A stretch of 64,000 bases of DNA from Citrobacter sp. RHB25-C09 (GCF_013836145.1 NZ_CP057483.1:2356001-2420000), one strand, 5' to 3'; counted from the first letter of the stretch, positions 35,941-45,820 are shown. Numbers and translations: made by a program. The notes: a model not told the origin generated them from the letters alone.

Positions 35941-35952
35941 CCGCGCCAGAAT

Positions 35953-36807
35953 TTAGTTCTCGGTATCCAGCTCGTCGAAGCTTTTCACCAGATCGTCAAT
36001 TGCTTTCATCTGCACGAGGAACTGTTCCAGTTTCGCCAGCGGCAGCGCGGACGGACCATCGCATTTCGCGTTGGCTGGATCCGGATGCGCTTCGATAAAC
36101 AGGCCGGCCAGGCCAACCGCCATCCCCGCGCGCGCCAGTTCAGTAACCTGACCACGACGACCGCCGCTTGCGGCACCGAACGGGTCGCGACATTGCAACG
36201 CATGCGTCACGTCGAAAATCACCGGGCTGTTGCCGGAGACTTTTTTCATCACGCTAAAGCCCAGCATATCAACAACCAGGTTGTCATAGCCAAAGTTCGC
36301 GCCACGATCGCAAAGAATCACCTTGTCATTACCACCCTCGTGGAATTTATCCACGATATTACCCATCTGCCCCGGGCTCACGAACTGCGGTTTTTTCACG
36401 TTGATGACCGCACCCGTTTTCGCCATTGCTTCCACCAGATCGGTCTGGCGAGCAAGGAAGGCAGGCAACTGGATCACGTCAACTACGTCGGCAACCGGCT
36501 GCGCCTGGCTCGCTTCGTGCACATCGGTGATCACCTTCACGCCAAACGTCTGCTTCAGCTCCTGGAAGATTTTCATCCCTTCTTCCAGGCCTGGTCCACG
36601 GTAAGAATGGATAGAGGAACGGTTGGCTTTATCAAAAGAGGCCTTGAACACGTAAGGGATACCCAGCTTTTGGGTAACGGTCACGTAGTGCTCACAAATG
36701 CGCATCGCCAGATCGCGAGATTCCAGCACGTTCATACCGCCAAACAGCACGAACGGCAGATCGTTTGCCACCTTGATGTCGCCAATGCTAACCACTTTTT
36801 GTTTCAT
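35953..36807 (-). CDS. kdsA: 3-deoxy-D-manno-octulosonate 8-phosphate synthase
   Basis: 284 residues, the E. coli length, with MKQKVVSIGDIKVAND start. It is a TIM-barrel aldolase that joins phosphoenolpyruvate and arabinose 5-phosphate to make KDO 8-phosphate for LPS core. It lacks the cysteine of metal-dependent KdsA forms (Asn in INVKKPQF), consistent with the metal-free enterobacterial class. It is the last gene of the hemA-prfA-prmC-sirB operon. Confidence 0.97.
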   Translation of the reverse strand: MKQKVVSIGDIKVANDLPFVLFGGMNVLESRDLAMRICEHYVTVTQKLGIPYVFKASFDKANRSSIHSYRGPGLEEGMKIFQELKQTFGVKVITDVHEASQAQPVADVVDVIQLPAFLARQTDLVEAMAKTGAVINVKKPQFVSPGQMGNIVDKFHEGGNDKVILCDRGANFGYDNLVVDMLGFSVMKKVSGNSPVIFDVTHALQCRDPFGAASGGRRGQVTELARAGMAVGLAGLFIEAHPDPANAKCDGPSALPLAKLEQFLVQMKAIDDLVKSFDELDTEN

Positions 36808-36843
36808 AGGATCGCCTTAATGATGAGTAAGAATGTCGATAAA

Positions 36844-37653
36844 TTAATGCAGGACAATTTGCTTATGCGAGATGTTATTAATCTGCGCACGAATCATTTC
36901 GCTGATCGGGTCTTCCGGACACTGCTCAACGAAATAGCTTAAATCGGTCAGCGCAACGTGCTCACATTCCAGTTGCGCATAGATCAACCCCCGGTCACGA
37001 ATTTCATACGGATCTTCCGGGTTAAATTGCAATAACGCTTCGCTCGCGCGCAGCGCCAGTTCCATCTGCTGCTCTTCCATTAATGAGGATTTCAGCGTAT
37101 CCAGCAGTTTGCGAATCACTTCGGCATTATCGGCCTCGTCGAGATCTTCGTTGAATAACTCAGCGACCGGGCTGATATTCCCCTTCAGCCACACCTCAAG
37201 CGTATGCTCATTTAACGTTTCGCCATTGAACGGATTAATAAGCCACATCTCACCTTCCAGTGACTCAATGCGCAAAATAAGCTGGGTAGGAAATATTACC
37301 GGAACCAGCGGCAGTGACAGACGGTTAGCAATCCATAACAAGATCGCCCCTAATGAGACGGCGCTACCCTGGCGGTTCTTCAATACCTGGTCAAGCCACA
37401 GTGCGTCGGATAACCGGTAAACGCCACGGGTATCGGTAAATCCCCATTCGCCGTAAAAGAGTGCCAGCAATTTTTCCAGTTGCTCATCCTGAGACAGGAG
37501 CTGGCTAATTTCTTCTTGCGCGAGGCTGACCAGACGTTCCAGTTCGTCATAGACAGACTGTGTCGGGAAATCCAGACGGATCGATTCCGATGCCAGGATC
37601 ATCCCATCGCACAGTGGCGCTTTATTAAATTCGAAATCAGCTAACGACCTCAT
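36844..37653 (-). CDS. sirB1: SirB1: transglutaminase-like / TPR protein
   Basis: 269 residues. The N-terminal two thirds are a transglutaminase-like SirB1 domain and the C-terminal 80 residues have TPR-like helices (ALRASEALLQFNPEDPYEIRDRGLIYAQL). It was first noticed with SirA-related invasion phenotypes in Salmonella; its molecular role is unknown. It begins 3 bases after the sirB2 remnant. Confidence 0.92.
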   Translation of the reverse strand: MRSLADFEFNKAPLCDGMILASESIRLDFPTQSVYDELERLVSLAQEEISQLLSQDEQLEKLLALFYGEWGFTDTRGVYRLSDALWLDQVLKNRQGSAVSLGAILLWIANRLSLPLVPVIFPTQLILRIESLEGEMWLINPFNGETLNEHTLEVWLKGNISPVAELFNEDLDEADNAEVIRKLLDTLKSSLMEEQQMELALRASEALLQFNPEDPYEIRDRGLIYAQLECEHVALTDLSYFVEQCPEDPISEMIRAQINNISHKQIVLH

Positions 37654-37656
37654 GAC

Positions 37657-37827
37657 TTACCCCAGTAACGGTATTTTTGTGGTGGCGAGTTTAATGATGA
37701 TGTACAGCACCACCAACGCCAGCAGGAAGATCGTTTTCTCGCTGCTGACTGCGCGTTCGAAGCATTCAAACGCAATAAAACCCAAAACGATGTAGATAAT
37801 ACCCCTAAACAGCTTTTCAGTCAGCCT
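37657..37827 (-). pseudogene. sirB2: sirB2 remnant lacking its 5' half
   Basis: The reading frame DGRLTEKLFRGIIYIVLGF ... ALVVLYIIIKLATTKIPLLG corresponds to the last 55 or so residues of the 130-residue membrane protein SirB2 (YchQ). The normal N-terminal part, about 73 residues, is absent: the frame runs directly into the 3' end of prmC, which overlaps it. In E. coli sirB2 follows prmC as a complete gene. A deletion that removed the prmC tail and the sirB2 start fits best. A longer ORF in this frame extends into prmC but has no SirB2-like residues there. Confidence 0.75.
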
Positions 37828-38650
37828 TCCATCCGAGCGTGATACGCTCGTTGCCGCCATAGTCACGACAGGTTTCCACTGACTGGTAACCCGCACGGAC
37901 AAAAACCTGCCTGACCGCCGTTCCCTGCTGCCAGCCATGCTCCAGCAGTAAGCAGCCGCCGGGCATCAACGCCGGTCGTGACTGTTCAATAATATGCACA
38001 ATGTCCGCCAGACCATGATCGCCTGCCACCAACGCAGAGAGGGGTTCGAAGCGCACATCCCCCTGCGACAGATGTGGATCCTGTTCGTCGATGTACGGCG
38101 GATTGCTGACAATCATTGCAAACTGTTGCCCCGGCAAGGCGCTAAACCAGACGCTCTGCCGGATATGTACGTTGTTAATCGCCAGATGTTCAGCATTTCG
38201 CTGCGCCAGCGCAACGGCATCCGCCATGCGGTCGACAGCGGTCACCTCGCAGTCGGGACGCTCCGACGCCAGCGCCAGCGCAATCGCCCCCGTACCCGTG
38301 CCAAGATCGAGGATCCGGCACGGTGTCGCCGGCAAGCGCGCCAACGCCTGCTCGACCAGGCACTCGGTATCCGGGCGAGGGATCAGCGTTGCCGGTGAGA
38401 CAAACAGCGGCAGCGACCAGAATTCCCGCACCCCGGTTAAATGCGCGATGGGTTCTCCCTGCTTACGTCGCGCCAGCAGCGTCGCTAACTGTTCTTGCTG
38501 GGCATCAGTTAACTCCGTTTCGCCAAACGCCAGAAGGTACGTGCGCCCTTTGCCAGTGACGAATTCGAGCAAAATCTCGGCGTCACGACGCGGACTTTCG
38601 CTTTCCGCCAGTTGGCTTATCGCCTCACCTAACCAGTGCTGAAAATTCAT
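37817..38650 (-). CDS. prmC: Release factor glutamine methyltransferase
   Basis: 277 residues. The SAM-binding region ILDLGTGTGAIALA and catalytic NPPY (IVSNPPYIDEQ) are intact. It methylates the Gln of the GGQ motif in PrfA, encoded immediately upstream with a one-base junction. The last four residues (WKAD after ITLG) differ from the E. coli tail (RYYQ) because the 3' end appears to come from the sirB2 deletion junction. The catalytic core is unaffected. Confidence 0.95.
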   Translation of the reverse strand: MNFQHWLGEAISQLAESESPRRDAEILLEFVTGKGRTYLLAFGETELTDAQQEQLATLLARRKQGEPIAHLTGVREFWSLPLFVSPATLIPRPDTECLVEQALARLPATPCRILDLGTGTGAIALALASERPDCEVTAVDRMADAVALAQRNAEHLAINNVHIRQSVWFSALPGQQFAMIVSNPPYIDEQDPHLSQGDVRFEPLSALVAGDHGLADIVHIIEQSRPALMPGGCLLLEHGWQQGTAVRQVFVRAGYQSVETCRDYGGNERITLGWKAD

Positions 38651-39732
38651 TATTCCTGCTCTGACAACGCCGCCAGCTGATCGGCCTGGTATTCCTGCAC
38701 AATCGGCTCAATCAGCATGTCCAGTTTGCCTTCCATCGCTTCATCCAGACGGTAAAGCGTCAGGTTGATGCGGTGATCGGTCACGCGCCCCTGCGGGAAG
38801 TTATAGGTGCGGTTGCGGTCACTACGGTCGCCGCTACCCAGCAGGTTACGGCGTTCTGACGCTTCCGCCTGCTGGCGTTTTGCCACTTCCGCCGCACGGA
38901 TACGCGCGCCTAATACAGAGAGCGCTTTGGCTTTGTTTTTATGCTGCGAACGCTCGTCCTGGCATTCCACAACGATACCGGTCGGTAAGTGCGTAATACG
39001 AATCGCGGAGTCGGTGGTGTTAACGTGCTGCCCGCCTGCACCGGAGGAGCGGAAGGTATCAATTCGCAAATCGGCCGGATTGATGTCCGGCAGCTCCGCT
39101 TCTGGCAGTTCCGGCATCACCGCAACTGTACAAGCTGAGGTGTGGATACGTCCCTGAGATTCGGTTGCTGGCACACGCTGTACACGGTGACCGCCGGACT
39201 CAAACTTCAGTCGGCCATAGACGCCGTCGCCGCTGACTTTCGCAATGATCTCTTTGTACCCACCATGCTCACCCTCGTTGGCACTCAGGATTTCTACGCG
39301 CCAGCGACGCGCTTCTGCATAGCGGCTGTACATGCGGAACAAATCACCGGCAAACAAGGCGGCTTCATCACCACCGGTACCAGCACGAACTTCAAGAAAG
39401 GCATTGCGCTCATCGTCTGGATCTTGCGGCAGCAGTAAAACCTGTAATTGCTGTTCCAGTTGTTCACTTTTGTCTTTCGCTTCGCGCAATTCTTCCTGCG
39501 CCATTTCACGCATTTCAGGGTCATCAAGCATCATTTGTGCCGTTTCGATATCTTCCTGAACCTGTTGCCAGTCGGTAAAACAACGTGAAACATCGCTTAG
39601 CTGCGCATACTCACGCGACAGCGCGCGAAAACGTTCCTGGTCTGCGATGGTTCCCGCATCACCCAGCAGCGCCTGAACTTCTTCATGGCGTTCATGCAGG
39701 GCTTCCAGTTTAGCAACGATAGAAGGCTTCAT
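38650..39732 (-). CDS. prfA: Peptide chain release factor 1
   Basis: 360 residues, E. coli length. The catalytic GGQ is in SSGAGGQHVNTTDSAIR and the anticodon-like tripeptide region precedes it near residue 185. It releases peptides at UAA and UAG and is modified by PrmC downstream. The gene starts 38 bases after hemA. Confidence 0.98.
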   Translation of the reverse strand: MKPSIVAKLEALHERHEEVQALLGDAGTIADQERFRALSREYAQLSDVSRCFTDWQQVQEDIETAQMMLDDPEMREMAQEELREAKDKSEQLEQQLQVLLLPQDPDDERNAFLEVRAGTGGDEAALFAGDLFRMYSRYAEARRWRVEILSANEGEHGGYKEIIAKVSGDGVYGRLKFESGGHRVQRVPATESQGRIHTSACTVAVMPELPEAELPDINPADLRIDTFRSSGAGGQHVNTTDSAIRITHLPTGIVVECQDERSQHKNKAKALSVLGARIRAAEVAKRQQAEASERRNLLGSGDRSDRNRTYNFPQGRVTDHRINLTLYRLDEAMEGKLDMLIEPIVQEYQADQLAALSEQE

Positions 39733-39770
39733 AGGCGTAAATGCACCTTATAAAAAAGAAGAGGGTACTG

Positions 39771-41027
39771 CTACTCCAGCCCGAGGCTGTCGCGCAGAAT
39801 ATTCAGGCGTTCTTCATCCCCGTCACGGGCGGCCTGTTGAAGAGATTTGGTTGGTGCATGAATCAGGCGGTTGGTCAGTTTCCATGCCAGATCCTGCATA
39901 ATGGCTTGCGCGTCGCCCCCCTGTTCCAGGGCGGCCAGCGCTTTGGCTGTCAGTTCATCACGCACCTGTTCCGAGTGACTACGGTATTCACGAATGGTTT
40001 CACTGGCGCTCTGGGCGCGCAGCCAGGCCATAAATTCGCTGCTCTCCTGCGCAACAATCGTTTCCGCTTCCACCGCCGCTGCTTTACGCTGCGCCAGATT
40101 ATGCGAAATGATGCTTTGTAGATCGTCAACGCTGTACAGATACGCATTCGACAATTTGCCAACTTCCGGCTCAACGTCGCGCGGAACGGCAATATCCACC
40201 AGTAGCATCGGCTGGTTGCGACGGCTTTTCAACGCGCGTTCGACCATGCCTTTGCCGATAATAGGCAACGGACTGGCGGTTGAGCTGATGATGATGTCGG
40301 CTTCACGCAGGCGTTCGTCGATGTCGCTGAGCGCGATCACTTCGGCCCCCACTTCATCGGCCAGAACCTGCGCGCGTTCGCGCGTGCGGTTGGCGATAAT
40401 CATCTTCTGCACTTTATGTTCGCGAAGATGACGCGCAACTAACTCAATGGTTTCGCCAGCCCCGACCAGCAGGACGGTAACGGTGGAGAGAGACTCAAAG
40501 ATTTGGCGCGCAAGGGTACATGCGGCAAACGCAACGGAGACAGCGCTGGCACCAATATCGGTTTCGGTGCGTACCCGTTTTGCCACAGAGAATGACTTCT
40601 GGAACATCCGTTCCAGCACGGTGGCGTTCAAATGGCCTTTTTGCGAATCGGCGAAGGCTTTTTTCACCTGACCGAGAATCTGGGGTTCGCCAAGTACCAG
40701 CGAATCCAGCCCGCTGGCGACCCGCATCAGATGGCTGACAGCGTCGTTATCCTGATGCCAGTAAAGGCTACTGCGGAGATCGTCTTCGTTAAGATTATGA
40801 TAATCACATAACCAACGGATCAGCGCTTCCTGCAGATTGTCCTGCTCTTCAACGCTGAGATATAACTCTGTGCGGTTACACGTCGACAGCACCACGCCAC
40901 CCTGCACCATCGGCAGCGCTTGCAGGCTTTCCAGAGCCTGATCGAGCGTGTCCGGCGAAAACGTTACGCGTTCTCGCAGCGATACAGGAGCCGTCTTATG
41001 GTTAATACCGAGCGCTAAAAGGGTCAT
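39771..41027 (-). CDS. hemA: Glutamyl-tRNA reductase
   Basis: 418 residues. The active-site Cys is in STCNRTELY near residue 50; the NADPH-binding motif LVGAGETIELVA lies near 190. It reduces glutamyl-tRNA to glutamate-1-semialdehyde, the first step of haem synthesis, and its N-terminus (TLLALGIN) is the known site for haem-dependent proteolysis in enterobacteria. It is divergent from lolB. Confidence 0.98.
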   Translation of the reverse strand: MTLLALGINHKTAPVSLRERVTFSPDTLDQALESLQALPMVQGGVVLSTCNRTELYLSVEEQDNLQEALIRWLCDYHNLNEDDLRSSLYWHQDNDAVSHLMRVASGLDSLVLGEPQILGQVKKAFADSQKGHLNATVLERMFQKSFSVAKRVRTETDIGASAVSVAFAACTLARQIFESLSTVTVLLVGAGETIELVARHLREHKVQKMIIANRTRERAQVLADEVGAEVIALSDIDERLREADIIISSTASPLPIIGKGMVERALKSRRNQPMLLVDIAVPRDVEPEVGKLSNAYLYSVDDLQSIISHNLAQRKAAAVEAETIVAQESSEFMAWLRAQSASETIREYRSHSEQVRDELTAKALAALEQGGDAQAIMQDLAWKLTNRLIHAPTKSLQQAARDGDEERLNILRDSLGLE

Positions 41028-41218
41028 GTCTGCGGGAATAGTACCAGCGTTGATATGGTTAGTCTGCTTGCATCATACAGGATGCGCGTGGTCAATAAAA
41101 GAGAGCGCCCCCTTTTGGAGTAATAGCTCACTGTTTAAATTAAGATAACGAGAACGTAGACGATGTTATCGCGCGGCGCTAGCATTAAGGGTTATAAATG
41201 CAACCCGTGGCAAGCTTT

Positions 41219-41297
41219 GCCGGATGACGGCGTCCTCGCTTTATCCGGCCTACAATGTCCACTCGTCGGCCTGATAAGCGTAGCGCCATCAGGCAAT
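41219..41297. repeat. REP pair (BIME) in the hemA-lolB gap
   Basis: GCCGGATGACGGCGTC...TTTATCCGGCCTAC (about 41219-41252) and GGCCTGATAAGCGTAGCGCCATCAGGC (41269-41295) form an inverted pair. They fill much of the 303-base divergent region; no other element was recognised there. Confidence 0.85.
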
Positions 41298-41330
41298 CAT
41301 TGCTCAGTATTACAAGGATTCGTCATCATT

Positions 41331-41954
41331 ATGACCCTGCCTGATTCTCGCGTTCTTCGTCTGCTCCCGCTGGCAAGCCTGATCCTCACCGCTTGTACCC
41401 TTAACGCCCCTAAAGGCCCGGGGAAAAGCCCGGACGCTCCGCAATGGCGGCAACATCAGCAGGATGTCCGGACGTTAAACCAATACCAGACGCGCGGTGC
41501 ATTCGCTTATATCTCCGACGAACAGAAGGTGTATGCCCGCTTCTTCTGGCAACAGACCGGACAGGACCGCTATCGCCTGCTGCTGACCAACCCGCTCGGG
41601 AGCACAGAACTTGAGTTGAATGCGCAGCCGGGTAACGTGCAGTTAGTGGACAACAAAGGGCAGCATTACACCGCCGACGACGCCGAAGAGATGATCGGCA
41701 AACTAACCGGAATGCCAATTCCACTGAATAGCCTGCGCCAATGGATCCTCGGTTTACCGGGCGACGCCACGGATTACAAACTGGATGACCAGTATCGCTT
41801 AAGCGAAGTTAACTACAGCCAGGAGGGTAAAAACTGGAAAGTGGTTTACAGCGCTTACGACAGCAAAACAAAACCGGCGATGCCTGCCAATATGGAACTC
41901 TCCGACGGCACGCAGCGCATCAAGCTGAAAATGGATAACTGGATAGTGAAATGA
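41331..41954 (+). CDS. lolB: Outer membrane lipoprotein receptor LolB
   Basis: 207 residues from the ATG at 41331, the E. coli length; the longer ORF start lies in REP sequence. The signal peptide ends with lipobox LTAC, Cys being residue 21. The LolB fold accepts lipoproteins from LolA and inserts them into the outer membrane. Its stop overlaps ispE. Confidence 0.97.
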   Translation: MTLPDSRVLRLLPLASLILTACTLNAPKGPGKSPDAPQWRQHQQDVRTLNQYQTRGAFAYISDEQKVYARFFWQQTGQDRYRLLLTNPLGSTELELNAQPGNVQLVDNKGQHYTADDAEEMIGKLTGMPIPLNSLRQWILGLPGDATDYKLDDQYRLSEVNYSQEGKNWKVVYSAYDSKTKPAMPANMELSDGTQRIKLKMDNWIVK

Positions 41955-42820
41955 TGACCTTCTGGCCATCTCCGGCGAAACTCAATCTTTTTTTATATAT
42001 CACCGGGCAGCGTGCGGACGGTTATCACACGCTGCAAACCCTGTTTCAGTTTCTCGATTACGGTGACACCCTTGGCCTTGAACTGCGTAGCGACGGCGAA
42101 ATTCATCTCTTAACGCCGGTTGACGGCGTCGCGAATGAGGACAATTTGATCGTCCGCGCCGCCCGCTTACTGATGAAAACGGCCGCGGATAGCGGGCGTC
42201 TTCATACGGGGAGCGGCGCAGATATCCGCATTGAAAAGCGATTGCCGATGGGCGGTGGCCTTGGCGGTGGTTCCTCAAATGCGGCTACGGTGCTGGTCGC
42301 CCTGAATCACCTCTGGCAATGCGGCCTTTCCGTGGACGAACTGGCAACTCTGGGATTAACGCTGGGTGCCGATGTGCCGGTGTTTGTGCGTGGCCATGCG
42401 GCCTTCGCTGAAGGAGTGGGTGAAATCTTAACCCCGGCTTCCCCAGTCGAAAAATGGTATCTGGTTGCCCATCCTGGGGTCAGTATCCCCACGCCGGTCA
42501 TTTTTAAAGACCCTGAACTCCCCCGCAATACGCCAAAAAGGTCAATAGATACGTTATTAAAATGTGAATTCAGCAATGATTGCGAGGTAATCGCAAGAAA
42601 ACGTTTTCGCGAGGTTGATGAGGCGCTTTCCTGGCTGTTAGAATACGCGCCGTCGCGCCTGACTGGAACAGGAGCCTGTGTCTTTGCTGAATTTGATACA
42701 GAATCCCGTGCCCGGCAGGTGCTTGAGCAAGCTCCGGAATGGCTTAAGGGTTTTGTGGCGCGTGGGATGAACATCTCCCCCCTACAGCAAGCCATTCTGG
42801 CGCAGACTGAGTTTCGGTGA
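41951..42820 (+). CDS. ispE: 4-diphosphocytidyl-2-C-methyl-D-erythritol kinase
   Basis: 289 residues, about six longer than E. coli IspE because of a short C-terminal tail (AQTEFR). The GHMP kinase motif PMGGGLGGGSSNAA near 98-111 binds ATP. It phosphorylates CDP-ME in the MEP isoprenoid pathway. The ATG overlaps the lolB stop in ATGATGA, so translation is coupled. Confidence 0.97.
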   Translation: MMTFWPSPAKLNLFLYITGQRADGYHTLQTLFQFLDYGDTLGLELRSDGEIHLLTPVDGVANEDNLIVRAARLLMKTAADSGRLHTGSGADIRIEKRLPMGGGLGGGSSNAATVLVALNHLWQCGLSVDELATLGLTLGADVPVFVRGHAAFAEGVGEILTPASPVEKWYLVAHPGVSIPTPVIFKDPELPRNTPKRSIDTLLKCEFSNDCEVIARKRFREVDEALSWLLEYAPSRLTGTGACVFAEFDTESRARQVLEQAPEWLKGFVARGMNISPLQQAILAQTEFR

Positions 42821-42946
42821 CAACGTCACCCTGTTCCAGACGTTGCATCGCGCTCTTTAATACACCGCCTGGATAGCCTTTCGCCTGGCCCGCACCGTTT
42901 TCGGCGAAAGTTATCCACCAATGGACGCATGCCTGAGGTTCTTCTC

Positions 42947-43894
42947 GTGCCTGATATGAAGCTTTTTGCTGGTAACGCCACCCCGGAACTAGCACAACGT
43001 ATTGCCAACCGCCTGTACACTTCTCTCGGCGACGCCGCTGTAGGTCGCTTTAGCGACGGCGAAGTCAGCGTACAAATTAACGAAAATGTACGCGGTGGTG
43101 ATATTTTCATCATCCAGTCCACTTGTGCCCCGACTAACGACAACTTAATGGAATTAGTCGTTATGGTTGATGCCCTGCGCCGTGCTTCCGCAGGTCGTAT
43201 CACCGCCGTTATCCCTTACTTTGGCTATGCGCGTCAGGATCGTCGTGTACGTTCCGCTCGTGTGCCGATTACGGCAAAAGTTGTCGCGGACTTCCTGTCC
43301 AGCGTCGGCGTTGACCGCGTACTCACCGTTGACCTGCATGCTGAACAGATCCAGGGCTTCTTTGACGTTCCGGTTGATAACGTATTCGGTAGCCCAATTC
43401 TGTTAGAAGATATGCTGCAGCTGAACCTGGATAACCCGATCGTGGTTTCTCCGGATATCGGTGGTGTCGTGCGTGCCCGCGCTATCGCTAAGCTGCTGAA
43501 TGATACCGATATGGCGATCATCGACAAACGCCGTCCGCGTGCTAACGTTTCTCAGGTGATGCATATCATCGGTGACGTCGCCGGTCGTGACTGCGTGCTG
43601 GTTGACGATATGATCGACACCGGTGGTACGTTATGTAAGGCGGCAGAAGCGCTGAAAGAACGTGGTGCAAAACGCGTATTTGCTTACGCAACTCACCCGA
43701 TCTTCTCTGGCAACGCGGCAAACAACCTGCGTAACTCTGTGATTGATGAAGTCGTTGTCTGCGATACCATTCCGCTGACCGACGAAATCAAAGCGCTGCC
43801 AAACGTGCGTACGTTGACCCTGTCGGGTATGCTGGCCGAAGCGATTCGTCGTATCAGCAACGAAGAATCGATTTCTGCGATGTTCGAGCATTAA
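42947..43894 (+). CDS. prs: Ribose-phosphate pyrophosphokinase
   Basis: 315 residues from the GTG at 42947 (GTG CCT GAT ATG), the known E. coli start; a longer in-frame ATG ORF is not used. PRPP-binding loop DCVLVDDMIDTGGT is intact. It makes PRPP for nucleotide, His, Trp and NAD synthesis. The sequence is almost unchanged from E. coli. Confidence 0.98.
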   Translation: MPDMKLFAGNATPELAQRIANRLYTSLGDAAVGRFSDGEVSVQINENVRGGDIFIIQSTCAPTNDNLMELVVMVDALRRASAGRITAVIPYFGYARQDRRVRSARVPITAKVVADFLSSVGVDRVLTVDLHAEQIQGFFDVPVDNVFGSPILLEDMLQLNLDNPIVVSPDIGGVVRARAIAKLLNDTDMAIIDKRRPRANVSQVMHIIGDVAGRDCVLVDDMIDTGGTLCKAAEALKERGAKRVFAYATHPIFSGNAANNLRNSVIDEVVVCDTIPLTDEIKALPNVRTLTLSGMLAEAIRRISNEESISAMFEH

Positions 43895-43907
43895 TCGAAC
43901 CCGGCTC

Positions 43908-43932
43908 AAAAACCCGCTGCGGCGGGTTTTTT
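43908..43932 (+). terminator. Terminator of prs
   Basis: AACCCGC (43911-43917) pairs with GCGGGTT (43922-43928) around TGCG, followed by six Ts. Confidence 0.92.
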
Positions 43933-44073
43933 CGTCTGTAATTATTATTTTTTACTCCACGTCACTATTCAGTATGCATCGAGGCAATCTGAATTATGAT
44001 GTGGATATGTCTTATGCCTCCTTCACCTGCCACACTGGTTGACAGATGATGCGCTCATGGATGAAACATTATT

Positions 44074-45756
44074 GTGAACAAAATATTTTCCTCACATGTG
44101 ATGCCTTTCCGCGCCCTCATCGACGCATGCTGGAAAGAAAAATATACCGCGTCACGGTTTACCCGTGATGTGATTGCCGGGATTACCGTCGGGATTATTG
44201 CAATCCCGTTGGCAATGGCGCTGGCGATAGGTAGTGGTGTGGCACCACAGTACGGTCTTTATACGTCAGCCGTGGCGGGGATCGTCATTGCCTTAACCGG
44301 TGGCTCGCGCTTTAGCGTTTCCGGGCCAACTGCCGCTTTTGTGGTGATCCTCTACCCCGTGTCGCAACAATTTGGTCTGGCGGGTCTGCTGGTTGCCACG
44401 CTGATGTCCGGGGTATTCCTGATCCTCTTTGGCCTCGCCCGCTTTGGGCGCCTGATCGAGTACATCCCGGTTTCGGTCACCCTGGGCTTTACTTCAGGGA
44501 TTGGTATCACTATAGGTACGATGCAAATCAAAGATTTTCTCGGTTTGCAGATGGCTCATGTACCGGAACACTACTTGCAAAAAGTGGGCGCGCTGTTTAT
44601 GGCGCTGCCGACGGTGAACCTCGGCGATGCCGCTATCGGCGTCGTGACGCTGGGTACACTGATTTTCTGGCCTCGTCTGGGCATTCGTCTCCCGGGTCAC
44701 CTGCCAGCGCTGCTGGCGGGCTGCGCCGTTATGGGCGTGGTCAATTTACTGGGCGGTCATGTCGCGACTATCGGGTCCCAGTTTCACTATATTCTTGCCG
44801 ATGGCACCCAGGGCAGCGGTATTCCGCAACTGCTGCCACAACTGGTGTTGCCGTGGAACCTGCCGGATTCTGATTTCACCCTGAGCTGGGACTCCCTGCG
44901 CGCCCTCCTCCCGGCAGCGTTCTCCATGGCCATGCTGGGTGCGATTGAGTCTCTGCTTTGCGCAGTGGTACTCGACGGAATGACTGGCACTAAGCACAAG
45001 GCCAACAGTGAACTGATTGGCCAGGGCCTGGGCAATATCGTTGCTCCGTTCTTTGGCGGGATCACCGCAACGGCAGCCATTGCCCGTTCTGCGGCGAACG
45101 TTCGCGCCGGAGCGACATCCCCTATTTCTGCGGTGATTCACGCCCTGCTGGTCATTCTGGCGCTTTTGGCACTGGCTCCGCTGCTCTCCTGGTTACCGCT
45201 GTCTGCCATGGCAGCACTGCTGCTGATGGTGGCATGGAATATGAGTGAAGCGCACAAGGTTGTCGACCTGCTGCGCCATGCTCCGAAAGACGACATCATT
45301 GTGATGATGATGTGTATGTCGCTGACGGTGCTGTTCGATATGGTGATCGCCATCAGCGTCGGGATTGTTCTGGCGTCCTTGCTGTTTATGCGCCGTATCG
45401 CGCGCATGACCCGTCTGGCGGCAGTAAACATTGAAGTCCCGGAAGATGTTCTTGTGCTGCGCGTGATTGGTCCGCTGTTCTTTGCCGCGGCCGAAGGCTT
45501 GTTTACGGACCTTGAATCACGAATTGAAGGCAAGCGTATTGTGGTACTGAAGTGGGATGCGGTGCCGGTTCTGGACGCGGGTGGACTGGACGCTTTTCAG
45601 CGCTTTGTAAAGCGACTGCCTGAAGGATGTGAACTGCGCGTAACTAATGTGGAGTTTCAACCGCTGCGCACGATGGCGCGATCCGGCATTAAACCGATTC
45701 CGGGCCGTCTGGCATTCTTCCCGAACCGCGATGCCGCATTGGCAGATTTGTCGTAA
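44074..45756 (+). CDS. dauA: SulP-family C4-dicarboxylic acid transporter DauA
   Basis: 560 residues from a GTG start (GTG AAC AAA ATA), matching E. coli DauA (YchM). The N-terminal about 430 residues make 12-14 membrane spans of the SulP fold, and the last 110 residues form a cytoplasmic STAS domain. In E. coli it takes up succinate aerobically at acid pH and its STAS domain binds ACP. Confidence 0.96.
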   Translation: MNKIFSSHVMPFRALIDACWKEKYTASRFTRDVIAGITVGIIAIPLAMALAIGSGVAPQYGLYTSAVAGIVIALTGGSRFSVSGPTAAFVVILYPVSQQFGLAGLLVATLMSGVFLILFGLARFGRLIEYIPVSVTLGFTSGIGITIGTMQIKDFLGLQMAHVPEHYLQKVGALFMALPTVNLGDAAIGVVTLGTLIFWPRLGIRLPGHLPALLAGCAVMGVVNLLGGHVATIGSQFHYILADGTQGSGIPQLLPQLVLPWNLPDSDFTLSWDSLRALLPAAFSMAMLGAIESLLCAVVLDGMTGTKHKANSELIGQGLGNIVAPFFGGITATAAIARSAANVRAGATSPISAVIHALLVILALLALAPLLSWLPLSAMAALLLMVAWNMSEAHKVVDLLRHAPKDDIIVMMMCMSLTVLFDMVIAISVGIVLASLLFMRRIARMTRLAAVNIEVPEDVLVLRVIGPLFFAAAEGLFTDLESRIEGKRIVVLKWDAVPVLDAGGLDAFQRFVKRLPEGCELRVTNVEFQPLRTMARSGIKPIPGRLAFFPNRDAALADLS

Positions 45757-45764
45757 CCAGCACT

Positions 45765-45797
45765 AAAGCCCGGGGGCGTTCGCGCTTACCGGGCCTT
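45765..45797 (-). terminator. Hairpin between dauA and ychH
   Basis: GCCCGG (45768-45773) pairs with CCGGGC (45789-45794) over a long loop, with a short T-run on the minus strand after the ychH side. It may end both convergent transcripts. Confidence 0.55.
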
Positions 45798-45820
45798 CTG
45801 GATACCGCGAAAGGTGCAAA

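Noticed and set aside
35920..36942. 340-residue plus-strand open frame
   Set aside because: Antisense to kdsA and the end of sirB1; composition and lack of motifs mark it as a shadow.
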